Assembly (NCBI GenBank): GCA_947630705.1
Contig: CANRIK010000011.1
Location: forward strand, 1-58,917
DNA length: 58,917 nt
Source: an uncultured Clostridia bacterium
Lineage (GTDB): Bacteria; Bacillota; Clostridia; Christensenellales; Borkfalkiaceae
Direction of reading: 5' to 3'
Each line of letters begins with the position of its first letter. The stretch's first letter is position 1. This document shows positions 44,016-53,414 of this stretch, piece by piece. The notes under the pieces are model-generated. The model was not told the origin of the DNA. It searched no databases and saw only the letters and a list, made by a program, of their open reading frames with translations. The translations under genes were made by a program, and so were the position numbers.

Positions 44016-47000
44016 TTATGCGTTTTGAAGGGCAAATTTCAAAAATTTTGTCATGTTCAGCATTGTTTTTATGGGAGAAAGACCTTCCCTGAACACCACG
44101 AGGGGTGCGCGAGCCATCGAGAGAGTCACTTCTCCACGCCATCTTTCGAGCGCCGCCGACAGTCCTTTGCTTTCAAGACTGTTTACAGACGGCAATTCGA
44201 AATTGTTCGATTCTTTCGACACGGTAATCTTTTTAACGTTGAATTTCTGTGCGTAAGATTTGAGAACCGCTATTACGAGAAGATTCAGAACCTCGTCGGG
44301 CATTTCGCCGTAGTTATCCTCAATCGAACGGCAGACGCGCTTGTAGTCGTCTACCGACCGTATTTCGGCAATCTGCTTATAGCAATCGAGTCTGCCTGCG
44401 CTGCTCTCAATATATTTTTCGGGGATATACGCCGTAACTTTAATATCCAGCTCGGCAGAAAATTGAGCTTCGCCCGTGAGCTCCTCTTTTAGAAGTTTGG
44501 AATACAGCTCGTAACCCACTTTGTCCATATGTCCGTGCTGTTCGGCGCCCAAAACATTGCCCGCGCCGCGGATTTCGAGGTCGCGCATGGCTATCTTGAA
44601 GCCAGAACCGAGTTCGGTGAACCTCATTATGGCTTTGAGGCGTTCCGTGGCGTCGGATGTAAGTACTTTCTCGCCTTTGAAAGTAAAATACGCCTGCGCA
44701 AGTCGAGAACTTCTGCCCACTCTTCCGCGTAATTGATACAGTTGGGAAATACCGAGTCTGTCGCTGTCTATGACTATCAGCGTATTGGCATTCGGAAGGT
44801 CTATTCCGTTTTCGATTATGGTGGTAGTCACAAGCACATTGTTTTCTCCGCGATAGAAAGAAAATACGGAATTTTCGAGAGTTTCTCTGTCCATTCTGCC
44901 GTGTGCATAGGTCACTCGCGCCTCCGGAATTATGCTTCGTATTCGCTCGGTAAACGCCGCTATGCTCTCCACTCGGTTGTAGAGTATAAACACCTGCCCT
45001 CCGCGTGAAATTTCACGTATTACGGCGTCGCGTATCAAAGTTTCGCTCTCTTCAACCACATATGTCTGGACGGGCAGACGCTTCTGCGGAGGAGTATTTA
45101 TCGTTGAAATATCGCGTATTCCGGCAAGCGACATGTGCAAAGTCCGAGGTATCGGCGTGGCCGTCATTGTGAGACAGTCCACGTCCTTTTTGACATGCTT
45201 GATTTTCTCTTTGTGTTCGACGCCGAAGCGTTGCTCTTCGTCAAGCACCAAAAGCCCGAGGTCGTAGAATTTAACGTCGTCGGAAAGAAGCCGATGAGTG
45301 CCGATTATGAGGTCTATATCTCCGTCGGCGAGAGCTTGGAGGGCCTGCGCCTGCTGTGCCGGAGTTTTAAAGCGGTTGAGTTTATCCACGCGAACTCCGA
45401 ACTCCTCAAAGCGACGTACGGCCGTGTTATAATGCTGTTCGGACAGTATTGTGCTGGGGCACATTATGGCGGCCTGTTTGCCGCCGAGCACGGCGAGATA
45501 CACCGCGCGCAGAGCTATTTCCGTTTTACCGTAGCCAACGTCGCCGCAGAGAAGTCTGTCCATTACTTTTTCGGAGCACATATCGCGCTTTATTTCCTCA
45601 ATCGAAAGTAATTGGTCGGGAGTTTCTTCATATTCGAAGCTGTCCTCGAATTCCTGCATCATTACCGTATTTTCGGGGAAAGCATATCCGCGCTTTGCGC
45701 TCCTTTCCGCATACAGCTCTTTCAAGTCGAAAGCCAGCTTTTTTATGGATTGGCGCACCTTTTCCTTTACGCGCTCGAAATCGGCTCCGCCAATCTTCGA
45801 AAGCGTCGGCGAGCCGTCACCGACGTACTTTGACAATATATCCATCTGTTCCACGGGAACATAGAGCGTATCGCCGCCCCTGTATTCTACGGCTACATAC
45901 TCCTTTATTCCGTCGGTTGTTTCAATCTTTTTCGTGCCTGTAATTTTACCTATACCGTGCTTTTCATGCACGCAGAAGTCGCCTATTTCGGGTGCAACGA
46001 ACATGTCTCCGCGGCGACGTTTTATACGTTTCGTTACGGATTTGGTATATAAATCGGAGCTTCCTATGATTACGAGTTTACATTCGTGCAAAATCAATCC
46101 ATGCGCCAACTCATCGGACGAGACGGCAATTCCGCGCAGCGCTTCGAGCCTGTCGGGCAAAGGATATACGGGCAGGTATTCGTCTGTAAAAGCGTCGGAA
46201 AGTTTTTGACATCTCTCTACGTTTCCGCAAAAAACCAGAATCCGATAGCCGTTCTGCAACCAATTCTTTGCGTCAATCATAAGCTGCGGCAACGAGTTCA
46301 GATACGACGGCGAAGGCGTCGAACGAAAATTGAACGTTTTCAAAGGGCGGAAAAACGATGTTGACGAAGTGAATGTCTGTACGGCGAAATTTCTGAATTT
46401 TGAAAATCCGTTTATCAAATATTCGGGCGAAACAAGTTGATTGACGGAGAAATCAAATGCTTCTCCTCCCTTTTTCAAATCGGCAACGCGCTCCGAATGT
46501 TCCTGATATATGCCGTTTATTCTATCGGATATAGCTTTACATTCGTCAAATATTATGAGGGTATCGGAAGGCAGAAAACTGAATACGGTTTGAGAATTTT
46601 CCAAAAGCGGCATGATAAACGACGCCCCCGTAAAAGGCGCGCCGACGGCCATTTTTTCTCTTATCTCTCCCGCTATGGCGCAGGCGCGTTCATAGGCTTT
46701 GACATCGGACATTTTCTTTGTTTCCGAAGCAAGAATTCCGCCTACGCGAGAGACGTCGGCATCAGTGTACACAACGTCCGTCGCCGCTACTATGCGCAAG
46801 TCGTCGCACTCGTCGAGGCGCTCGCCGCCGATCTGGTCGTACGGACGTATCTTTTCCACGGTGTCGCCGAAAAAGTCTACGCGCGCCGGATTTTCGGAAT
46901 TTACGGGAAAAATATCGAGTATATCACCGCGAAGCGCAAAACACCCCCTGCTGTCTGCGGCATATTCGCGTACGTAACCCATAGACACAAGTTTTTGCGG

Positions 47001-47429
47001 CAGTAAAGAATAGTCGTACTCTTCGCCTTTTTTAAGAGTCAAAACCTCCACGCGAGAAGGAACAAGCTGCATGAGAGCTTCTGCGTCTGCAACTATCAAT
47101 TCTGCACCCTCGGAAATGTCCGCAAGCGCGCAAATACGCTTGAAAAGTGCGTCTTTCGAAAGGGCGTCCTTATATAAAATCACCTCGTCCTTCGCAGTAA
47201 GAAGCGCACATTTTTTGCCTGACAGCGCCGAGACGGTCTCATATGCGTTGCGAGCGGAAACGGCGTCCGCCGTCACGTATAATACAGTCCCTTCCGCCGC
47301 CGAAGCCAAGAGATATTTATGCGGATCGGATATGCCGAAAGCCGCCGTCGGCGTGCCGCGGCGGAGTTCTTCTCCGAGGGAGAGACAGTCTCCCGACAGA
47401 TTGCGGTAAGTAAAAAACTTTCGGTTCAA
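44016..47429 (-). CDS. mfd: Transcription-repair coupling factor
   Basis: Mfd removes stalled RNA polymerase and recruits UvrA to lesions in transcribed strands, linking it to the uvrBA operon in this window. The 1137 residues contain the UvrB-like N-terminal region (RGDILDIFPVNSENPARVDFFGD), the RNA polymerase interaction domain (DMFVAPEIGDFCVHEKHGIGKI), the RecG-like motor with Walker A GDVGYGKTEIA and DEEQRFG, and the C-terminal TRCF domain. Full length. pth lies 64 bases upstream on the same strand. Confidence 0.97.
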   Translation of the reverse strand: MNRKFFTYRNLSGDCLSLGEELRRGTPTAAFGISDPHKYLLASAAEGTVLYVTADAVSARNAYETVSALSGKKCALLTAKDEVILYKDALSKDALFKRICALADISEGAELIVADAEALMQLVPSRVEVLTLKKGEEYDYSLLPQKLVSMGYVREYAADSRGCFALRGDILDIFPVNSENPARVDFFGDTVEKIRPYDQIGGERLDECDDLRIVAATDVVYTDADVSRVGGILASETKKMSDVKAYERACAIAGEIREKMAVGAPFTGASFIMPLLENSQTVFSFLPSDTLIIFDECKAISDRINGIYQEHSERVADLKKGGEAFDFSVNQLVSPEYLINGFSKFRNFAVQTFTSSTSFFRPLKTFNFRSTPSPSYLNSLPQLMIDAKNWLQNGYRILVFCGNVERCQKLSDAFTDEYLPVYPLPDRLEALRGIAVSSDELAHGLILHECKLVIIGSSDLYTKSVTKRIKRRRGDMFVAPEIGDFCVHEKHGIGKITGTKKIETTDGIKEYVAVEYRGGDTLYVPVEQMDILSKYVGDGSPTLSKIGGADFERVKEKVRQSIKKLAFDLKELYAERSAKRGYAFPENTVMMQEFEDSFEYEETPDQLLSIEEIKRDMCSEKVMDRLLCGDVGYGKTEIALRAVYLAVLGGKQAAIMCPSTILSEQHYNTAVRRFEEFGVRVDKLNRFKTPAQQAQALQALADGDIDLIIGTHRLLSDDVKFYDLGLLVLDEEQRFGVEHKEKIKHVKKDVDCLTMTATPIPRTLHMSLAGIRDISTINTPPQKRLPVQTYVVEESETLIRDAVIREISRGGQVFILYNRVESIAAFTERIRSIIPEARVTYAHGRMDRETLENSVFSFYRGENNVLVTTTIIENGIDLPNANTLIVIDSDRLGISQLYQLRGRVGRSSRLAQAYFTFKGEKVLTSDATERLKAIMRFTELGSGFKIAMRDLEIRGAGNVLGAEQHGHMDKVGYELYSKLLKEELTGEAQFSAELDIKVTAYIPEKYIESSAGRLDCYKQIAEIRSVDDYKRVCRSIEDNYGEMPDEVLNLLVIAVLKSYAQKFNVKKITVSKESNNFELPSVNSLESKGLSAALERWRGEVTLSMARAPLVVFREGLSPIKTMLNMTKFLKFALQNA

Positions 47430-47493
47430 AATTTTTCCTTATCCCTTACAGTTTTATATTTTATATGCGTTATATGCGCCTTTATATGGCTGT

Positions 47494-48057
47494 TCAGCCG
47501 TTGAAAGAGGTCATTACCTCATCAACCGACTTACCTCTCACGAGGTCGAGAACAGCGTCTGCGGCGCGATTGCACGCGGTCACAAACAAATCATAGTCCT
47601 CTTTTTTTACTTCGGAAAGGACATAGTTTATCAGCGGTATATCCGACTCTTCGTCGCGTATGCCTATTCTTATTCGCGTAAAATTCTGCGCGCCCGTCTC
47701 GGCTATAACGGAGCGCATGCCGTTATGCGTTCCGGCGCTGCCGTAGGGACGAATACGTATCTTGCCCTTGGGAAGGTCATAATCGTCGTAAATTACGATA
47801 AGCTCTTCGGTGGTCGCCTTGTATTTTGCGAGAAGTTGCTTTACCGCCCTGCCGCTGTTGTTCATATAGGTCACAGGTCGGGCTATTATCACCTTTTCAC
47901 CGCTGACGTTGGCTTCCGCGACAAAGGCTTCGCACTCTTTCTTTTTAAACTTCACGTTCAATTTTGCCGCAACGTCGCCAACAGCTATATAGCCCATATT
48001 ATGAAATGTTTTCAGATATTTTTCTTCGGGATTGCCGAGACCCACTATTATATACAT
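47494..48057 (-). CDS. pth: Peptidyl-tRNA hydrolase
   Basis: Pth frees tRNA from prematurely released peptidyl-tRNA. The 187-residue protein has the N-terminal GLGNPEEKYLKTFHNMGY with the catalytic histidine at residue 20, VTYMNNSGRAV, DDYDLPKGKIRIR and GTHNGMRS. It lies between prs and mfd, an order common in Firmicutes, with a terminator separating it from prs. Intact. Confidence 0.97.
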   Translation of the reverse strand: MYIIVGLGNPEEKYLKTFHNMGYIAVGDVAAKLNVKFKKKECEAFVAEANVSGEKVIIARPVTYMNNSGRAVKQLLAKYKATTEELIVIYDDYDLPKGKIRIRPYGSAGTHNGMRSVIAETGAQNFTRIRIGIRDEESDIPLINYVLSEVKKEDYDLFVTACNRAADAVLDLVRGKSVDEVMTSFNG

Positions 48058-48085
48058 TTTTCAATTCCGAACCGTCAAGGTATAA

Positions 48086-48111
48086 AAAAGCCGCAGAACA
48101 CTGCGGCTTTT
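48086..48111 (-). terminator. Terminator between prs and pth
   Basis: AAAAGCCGCAG at 48086-48096 pairs with CTGCGGCTTTT at 48101-48111, followed on the minus strand by extra T residues. It is 6 bases past the prs stop. Confidence 0.85.
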
Positions 48112-48116
48112 GTCTT

Positions 48117-49100
48117 TTAATCGTAAATTTTCGACATGGATTTGTCGAGATAAACGTTTTCGATTGCCGACGCGAAAATCGGCGCAGTGGAAATCATTTT
48201 GAATATGGGAAGCATCTTCTCCTGAGGGATATTTATAGTATCGAGCATGGCAAGTTCGGTTATCGGCGAGCTTGCGAGCCGCTCGATTGCCGGACCGGAA
48301 AGCACGCCGTGAGAACAGCAGGCGTAAATCTCCTTTGCGCCGGCCTCTTTGAGGGCTTTTGCACCCTGCACTATCGTACCGGCCGTATCTATCATATCGT
48401 CTACCATAAGGCAATTCTTGCCTTCGACGTCGCCTATTATGTTCATAACTTCCATAACGTTGGCCTTCGGGCGGCGTTTATCGATTATCGCCATTTTAGC
48501 GTCCATTCTTGCCGCTACCTTTCTCGCCCTCGCAACCGAACCGATATCGGGTGAAACGACGACAAAATTTTCGTCTACCTTGGGTTTGAAATAATTATAG
48601 AGCGTAGGTCCGCCGACAAGATTATCGAGGGGGATATCGAAGAATCCCTGAATCTGCATACAGTGCAAATCCATCGTGAGCACTCTGTCCGCGCCCGCGC
48701 TTGTGATCAAATTTGCAACGAGTTTTGCCGTAATGGGCTCGCGCGAACGAGCCTTTCTGTCCTGACGCGCATATCCGAAGTAGGGTATTACCGCCGTAAT
48801 TCTTCCGGCGCTGGCGCGCTTTGCCGCATCAATCATTATGAGCAGTTCCATAAGATTGTTATTGACCGGATTACTTGTGGACTGAACAAGGAACACGTCC
48901 ATTCCGCGAATGGTTTCATCGAAACGGACATAAATTTCTCCGTCGGAAAAGTGTGTAACTTCCATTTTTCCGAGAGTGGTATTCAGCCTTTCGGCAATAG
49001 CGTTTGCCAAAGGAAGGTTGGAGTTGCCCGCAAAAATCTTGATTTCGTTGCCGTGGTTAATCACTGAGGTTTTCTCCTTCGATTTCTTTTGTACAGCCAT
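48117..49100 (-). CDS. prs: Ribose-phosphate pyrophosphokinase
   Basis: Prs makes phosphoribosyl pyrophosphate from ribose 5-phosphate and ATP for nucleotide and histidine/tryptophan synthesis. I start it at ATG 49100 ([17 protein letters not shown]); the frame extends 16 residues further but that part lies over the promoter region. The ~327 residues have [30 protein letters not shown] and the PRPP loop [13 protein letters not shown]. Length is slightly long because of a basic N-terminal tail. Confidence 0.96.
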   Translation of the reverse strand: MAVQKKSKEKTSVINHGNEIKIFAGNSNLPLANAIAERLNTTLGKMEVTHFSDGEIYVRFDETIRGMDVFLVQSTSNPVNNNLMELLIMIDAAKRASAGRITAVIPYFGYARQDRKARSREPITAKLVANLITSAGADRVLTMDLHCMQIQGFFDIPLDNLVGGPTLYNYFKPKVDENFVVVSPDIGSVARARKVAARMDAKMAIIDKRRPKANVMEVMNIIGDVEGKNCLMVDDMIDTAGTIVQGAKALKEAGAKEIYACCSHGVLSGPAIERLASSPITELAMLDTINIPQEKMLPIFKMISTAPIFASAIENVYLDKSMSKIYD

Positions 49101-49131
49101 GGCATTTACCTGCCATAAACCGCTTATATAT

Positions 49132-49159
49132 TTTATAATGCCCGACATTATAAAGTCAA
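49132..49159 (-). promoter_or_regulatory. Promoter of prs
   Basis: On the minus strand TTGACT (49159-49154) and TATAAA (49137-49132) are spaced by 16 bases, about 32 bases before the ATG at 49100. Confidence 0.6.
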
Positions 49160-49227
49160 CTCAAAACCGTAAGTTTTGAAATTGAAAAATTTACACACGG
49201 AAATTTTGCAAATTAACGAAATCGCAA

Positions 49228-49680
49228 TCAAACTTTTTCTCTTCTGCGCATATCGGAGAAAAAATCGGAAAGTATTTCGGAACACTCCTTTTCCATGACT
49301 CCGCCCTCCGTTTCCACGGTATGATTGAGAAGATTCGAAGTCGCAAGTTCACGGGTGAGCGACCTGCCCTTGGCCTCGTATGCGCCGAAATATACTTTTT
49401 TTATACGCGCGTTCAACACCGCTCCCATGCACATCGGACAGGGTTCCAGCGTTACATAGAGCTCGCACTCCGGTATGCGCCAGCTCTTTAATTTTTTGCA
49501 TGCCTTTTCTATCGCCTCTATTTCCGCATGCGCGGTGGCAATCTGTTTTTTTGTTCTTCTGTTGTGCCCGCGCGAAATTATTTTGCCTTCGCACACGACG
49601 ACCGCGCCTATGGGAACTTCTCCCTCCGAAAGCGCAGTCTGCGCGCAACGAAGCGCGGCTTTCATGAATTTATTTTCCAT
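49228..49680 (-). CDS. tadA: tRNA-specific adenosine deaminase
   Basis: TadA deaminates adenosine 34 to inosine in tRNA-Arg(ACG). The 150 residues show the zinc site HAEIEAI, with the catalytic glutamate, and PCPMCMGAV. The start overlaps the upstream M14 peptidase by 11 bases, with ATGGAAAATAA shared. It is the last gene of the CPBP-rlmH-M14-tadA run. Confidence 0.95.
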   Translation of the reverse strand: MENKFMKAALRCAQTALSEGEVPIGAVVVCEGKIISRGHNRRTKKQIATAHAEIEAIEKACKKLKSWRIPECELYVTLEPCPMCMGAVLNARIKKVYFGAYEAKGRSLTRELATSNLLNHTVETEGGVMEKECSEILSDFFSDMRRREKV

Positions 49681-50401
49681 AGTTCAATATAAAAAAACTC
49701 AACACGTTATAGCATTTTTTGAGTTTATAAAGTTTTTTGATGGGATGAGCGAGCCTGTCGGAGCCGCACTCCAAGGTGTATGCCGGAATACGTAATTTTT
49801 GAATACACCAATCCTTGTATCCGCCGCAACTGCCGTAAATTTTGCACACCTTATATCCCGTTGATTTAGCCAAAATGTCGGCGCCGCGCCTGTCGCCCCT
49901 GCCGCCGTATTCATAGTAAATTTCACCTCCCTTTGTGTGAAAACTCAACGTAACGTAAGGTTTGATTTTGAGAGTAAAATTTCTTACCGCCGCAGTCTCG
50001 GGTTCCGAAAAAGGGCTGTCCCCTATGCAGTTTTCACTGCCTCTTACGCGAGTATTCGTTCTGCCGCATCCCCAATCGGCGTCGAAATTGCAATTTATAT
50101 CCACTCCGCGCGCATTCGCCTTCCATAAAGGGTCGCCGCTCTGCGCGCGCGCCGCACCGTCGGGATTGACGAGCGGAATGACCCAGCCTCCTCCGCTCTT
50201 CAAACCTTTTCTGATATGTTTTAAAGCCAACTTTGCGGTTATCCACTCCCTGCCGTGCACGGCGTATATCGCAATAAACTGCTTGCCGAAATTATCGCCT
50301 ATATGAAACGCATATATTTCACGGCCGCGGCATGAGTAGCCTATAACGCATTTCTTGCCCGTATAGCTCAAATAGAAACTTTTTATTTCATCGTATATCA
50401 C
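49670..50401 (-). CDS. M14-family zinc carboxypeptidase-like protein
   Basis: This 243-residue protein has the metal motif HGREW with H49 and E52, NPDG near residue 79, a later SFHTKGGEI histidine, and TLECGSD supplying the catalytic glutamate. This is the M14 fold of the MpaA/gamma-D-glutamyl-peptidase branch, but it lacks a signal peptide, so it is probably cytoplasmic and may recycle wall peptides. The usual Asn-Arg dipeptide that holds a substrate C-terminus appears as VDINCNFD, with Cys in place of Arg. It overlaps tadA by 11 bases. Substrate unknown. Confidence 0.8.
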   Translation of the reverse strand: MIYDEIKSFYLSYTGKKCVIGYSCRGREIYAFHIGDNFGKQFIAIYAVHGREWITAKLALKHIRKGLKSGGGWVIPLVNPDGAARAQSGDPLWKANARGVDINCNFDADWGCGRTNTRVRGSENCIGDSPFSEPETAAVRNFTLKIKPYVTLSFHTKGGEIYYEYGGRGDRRGADILAKSTGYKVCKIYGSCGGYKDWCIQKLRIPAYTLECGSDRLAHPIKKLYKLKKCYNVLSFFILNYGK

Positions 50402-50420
50402 ACAATAAAATATGTTTGTT

Positions 50421-50858
50421 TTATTTGTGATATTCGCCTCCGGAGTTAATCATGAACGCGCGATAAATCTGTTCGAGAAGTATGACCCTCATGAGCTGAT
50501 GAGGAAAAGTCATATCTGAAAAAGAGAGTCTGAAATCGCACTGATTTTTAACCTTTTGAGACAGACCGCACGAAGAACCTATAATGAAGGAGATTTCCTC
50601 GCCGATATCGGTGAGACTCCTCAACTTTTCGGCAAAACGCTCGCTTGAAAGTTTTTCACCCTCTATGCAAAGAGCTATTTTATAGCCCTTTGCCGCCCCG
50701 ATCACGGCCTCAGCCTCCTCTTCTATGGTGCGCTCTTCTTTCAACTCCCTGACCTCAACCTTTGCAAACCGCGAGAGGCGTTTGAGATATTCGAACGTTG
50801 CAGAGCGGAGATATTCTTCCTTTATCTTGCCTACGCACACAATATTTATCTTTTGCAT
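50421..50858 (-). CDS. rlmH: 23S rRNA pseudouridine-1915 N3-methyltransferase RlmH
   Basis: RlmH is a SPOUT methyltransferase that modifies pseudouridine 1915 in helix 69. I use ATG 50858 (MQKINIVCVGKIKEEYLR), overlapping the CPBP stop in TAATG with GAGG upstream; a longer frame extends into the CPBP gene. The 145 residues show the trefoil-knot region ISFIIGSSCGLSQKV and the C-terminal FSDMTFPHQLMRVILLEQIYRAFMI typical of the family. Length is close to the usual 155-159. Confidence 0.95.
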   Translation of the reverse strand: MQKINIVCVGKIKEEYLRSATFEYLKRLSRFAKVEVRELKEERTIEEEAEAVIGAAKGYKIALCIEGEKLSSERFAEKLRSLTDIGEEISFIIGSSCGLSQKVKNQCDFRLSFSDMTFPHQLMRVILLEQIYRAFMINSGGEYHK

Positions 50859-51769
50859 TACAACCTCGTAACGAATGAAACTATCCAAAGGACAATCAGA
50901 ATTATTATTCCGGCAGACGCCGTGATGAAAAAGGAGAGAACTCCGCCCTTCGTACATTTTGTCAGCGGTTTTTTATCGAATATCAACCACAGCACGCTCG
51001 CAACGAACGCAACTGCCGCCAATACGGTCAAAGCTATGTCGGCGCTCTCCGCAATCATTAAATTTCCCATGGAGTCCACAGCGCCGCAGGCGCAGAAAAT
51101 GATTATCAACGCGTTGTTTATAAAGTGCATCAGCATGCATGGAAGAATCGACCCCGAACGCACGGCAAGAAAGGAAAACGCACAACCGCAAATAAATTGA
51201 TATACCGTCTGCTCGGGCGAGGCATGAAAGAGAGCGAATGCAAATCCGCATATGAACACAGTGCGGATATCTCCGATTTCGGGACGGCAGTTGTTCAGTA
51301 TCAGACCTCGGAACAGCAGTTCTTCGAACAGCGCGGGCAATACTGCCATAACCATGAGAGCCGGAACGATCATTCCCCCTTCCAAAGAGGGCATATACAA
51401 ATTCTGCCCTTTCGGGTGGTACCCCATGATTTTCAGAAGTTCGGCGACGGGTTGGCTTATTTTCCCGACGGAAAACAGAAGCCCGAAAACCATCAAAAGA
51501 GCAATTATATAATACTTATAATTGCATTTTATCGGCGCGACGGAGGATATTTTCTGTTTAAAAAGAGAGACTATCGCAAAAAAACCTATGGCAAGCGCCA
51601 CGGGAGCCGTCAAGTACGCAAGATATTTGTAACCGTCGGTATCTTCCGTCAGTGAAGCCGCAGAAGCTATGGCCGTAAATAACAGATTGACTATAAGATA
51701 TATTGCCACGTTTGCCGTATAAGCCAAACCCGCCGTTGACGGATTGAGTTTTTGGTTGACTTGCTTCAT
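50858..51769 (-). CDS. CPBP-family intramembrane metalloprotease
   Basis: This membrane protein starts at ATG 51769 (MKQVNQKLNPSTAG) after GGGAT; the frame runs 5 codons further upstream. The 303 residues have about eight helices. The CPBP (Abi) motif appears as FEELLFRGLI near residue 149 and FALFHASPEQ near residue 178, with the EE and H residues of the protease site. Members process prenylated or bacteriocin-related peptides, but the target is not indicated. It heads the run leading to rlmH, M14 and tadA. Confidence 0.88.
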   Translation of the reverse strand: MKQVNQKLNPSTAGLAYTANVAIYLIVNLLFTAIASAASLTEDTDGYKYLAYLTAPVALAIGFFAIVSLFKQKISSVAPIKCNYKYYIIALLMVFGLLFSVGKISQPVAELLKIMGYHPKGQNLYMPSLEGGMIVPALMVMAVLPALFEELLFRGLILNNCRPEIGDIRTVFICGFAFALFHASPEQTVYQFICGCAFSFLAVRSGSILPCMLMHFINNALIIIFCACGAVDSMGNLMIAESADIALTVLAAVAFVASVLWLIFDKKPLTKCTKGGVLSFFITASAGIIILIVLWIVSFVTRL

Positions 51770-51813
51770 ATCCCGATTATACATTAAAATTAAAATTTAG
51801 TAAACGGTTTTAA

Positions 51814-51842
51814 TTTACTTTTTTTACCGATTGTATTACAAT
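51814..51842 (+). promoter_or_regulatory. Promoter of the fumarase genes
   Basis: TTTACT at 51814-51819 and TACAAT at 51837-51842 are spaced by 17 bases, 24 bases before the start codon. A divergent CPBP promoter must share this short region. Confidence 0.5.
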
Positions 51843-51866
51843 GTAGAAAATCGAGAGGAATTATTT

Positions 51867-52706
51867 ATGCGGATTGTCAACACAAAAGAAATCTCCGAAG
51901 CCGTATACAGAATGGCTCTTCACGCCGGAGTGAATCTTACTCCGACATGCCAAAACGCGCTGAAAAAGGCATGCTCGGAAGAAAAAAGCGAAGCTGCCGG
52001 ATTTGCGCTTGAAACGCTACTGAAAAATGCGGAAATCGCCAAAAAAAATGCGATGCCCGTGTGTCAGGATACGGGTATGGCGGTCGTAATCATGGAAATC
52101 GGGCAGCAAGTTTACCTTGAAGGCGAGCTTTTGCGCGACGCGGTGAACGACGGCGTTCGCAGAGCCTATAATGACGGATATTTCAGAAAATCAGTGTGCA
52201 ATCCGATTACGCGCGAGAACACCGGAGATAACACTCCGGCGGTTATTCATACCGAAATAGTTTCGGGCGATAAAATTAAAATCACATTCCTTCCGAAAGG
52301 TTTCGGAAGCGAGAATATGTCTAAAATGTATATGCTTAAACCGGCGCAAGGCGTTGAAGGAATAATCTCCGCCATTGTGGAAACCGTGCGGCTTGCAGGT
52401 TCGCGGCCCTGTCCTCCCGTTTACGTCGGCGTCGGCATAGGCGGAACGTTCGACACCTGCGCGTTTCTCGCCAAAAAAGCTATAACGCGAGACGTGGGAA
52501 CCTCCAATCCAGATAAAAAAATAGCAGAAATAGAGGCCGAAGCCCTTAAAAGGATAAACGAACTTGATATCGGATGTCAGGGCTTCCACGGCAGCACGAC
52601 CGCGTTGGGCGTAAGTTGCGAGTGGGCTCCGACACATATAGCCGGACTGCCGGTTGCGGTAAATATACAATGCCACTGCGTACGCTGTGAGAAGGAGATA
52701 TTATGA
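51867..52706 (+). CDS. Fumarate hydratase class I, alpha subunit
   Basis: Class I fumarase interconverts fumarate and malate with an oxygen-sensitive 4Fe-4S cluster. The 279-residue protein (ATG 51867 with GAGAGGAA upstream) has PVCQDTGMAVV, NTGDNTPAVIHTEIV, PKGFGSENMS, GVGIGGTFDTCA and a late cysteine-containing region VNIQCHCVRCEKE. Such two-gene fumarases are typical of anaerobes. Its stop overlaps the beta-subunit start (ATGA). The related L(+)-tartrate dehydratase shares this architecture, so the substrate is inferred. Confidence 0.9.
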   Translation: MRIVNTKEISEAVYRMALHAGVNLTPTCQNALKKACSEEKSEAAGFALETLLKNAEIAKKNAMPVCQDTGMAVVIMEIGQQVYLEGELLRDAVNDGVRRAYNDGYFRKSVCNPITRENTGDNTPAVIHTEIVSGDKIKITFLPKGFGSENMSKMYMLKPAQGVEGIISAIVETVRLAGSRPCPPVYVGVGIGGTFDTCAFLAKKAITRDVGTSNPDKKIAEIEAEALKRINELDIGCQGFHGSTTALGVSCEWAPTHIAGLPVAVNIQCHCVRCEKEIL

Positions 52707-53221
52707 AGAATATAACTTTGCCGATGGATAAAGAGACGGTCAAGTGTCTCAAAGCCGGAGACAGCGTACTTATTTCCGGAACAATCATGACCGCTCGCGA
52801 CTGTGCGCACAAACGGATTTTCGAATACATTAAAGACGGCAAGACATTGCCGTTCGAATTAAAAGACTCCGTAATCTACTATGCCGGTCCCTGTCCGGCA
52901 AAGCCCGAAATGGCTTCGGGAAGCTGCGGCCCCACCACCTCCGCCAGAATGGACAGTTTTGCCCCTACTCTGTTGAATATGGGATTGGGAGGAATGATAG
53001 GCAAGGGAGAAATGTCGGACGAGGTGCGCGAAGCGATAAAGAAAAATACCTGCGTTTACTTTGCGGCAATCGGCGGAGCCGGAGCGCTATACGGAAGCGC
53101 CATTAAAAAGAGCGAATGTATAGCTTTCCCCGACCTACTGTCGGAGGCGGTCTACAAGCTGGAAGTTGAAAACTTCCCCGTTGTGGTAGCGTACGACTGT
53201 TTCGGCGGCTCCATTTACTGA
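52703..53221 (+). CDS. Fumarate hydratase class I, beta subunit
   Basis: The 172-residue C-terminal half of class I fumarase has GDSVLISGTIMTARDCAHKR, PGPC-like YYAGPCPAKPEMASGSCGPTTSARMD, and GAGALYGSAIKKSECIAFPDL. It is translated with the alpha subunit by overlap. After its stop, 53222-53379 contains no gene or clear signal. Tartrate dehydratase beta is the closest alternative. Confidence 0.9.
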   Translation: MKNITLPMDKETVKCLKAGDSVLISGTIMTARDCAHKRIFEYIKDGKTLPFELKDSVIYYAGPCPAKPEMASGSCGPTTSARMDSFAPTLLNMGLGGMIGKGEMSDEVREAIKKNTCVYFAAIGGAGALYGSAIKKSECIAFPDLLSEAVYKLEVENFPVVVAYDCFGGSIY

Positions 53222-53379
53222 AACCTTTAAAATTTCGGACATTGAATGTTCCGCGGTTCGGCGGAGCGTATCGGACATATCGAATAGACGCTTATACTGT
53301 CTTAAAATGCGATAAATCGATTACTTTTCAAAAGAAAACAATGTCGTAAATTTAGAAATTCAATAAGAGACAAAATAAG

Positions 53380-53408
53380 TTGACAACGGCAAAAATTTAA
53401 AATATAAT
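53380..53408 (+). promoter_or_regulatory. Consensus promoter of the pheST T-box leader
   Basis: TTGACA at 53380-53385 and TATAAT at 53403-53408 are 17 bases apart, close to the ideal sigma-A promoter. Initiation near 53415 starts the T-box RNA. Confidence 0.85.
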
Positions 53409-53414
53409 TTTGTT

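Noticed and set aside
45135-47006. Several plus-strand frames of 150-190 residues inside mfd
   Set aside because: They are shadows of the conserved mfd gene with no start signals.
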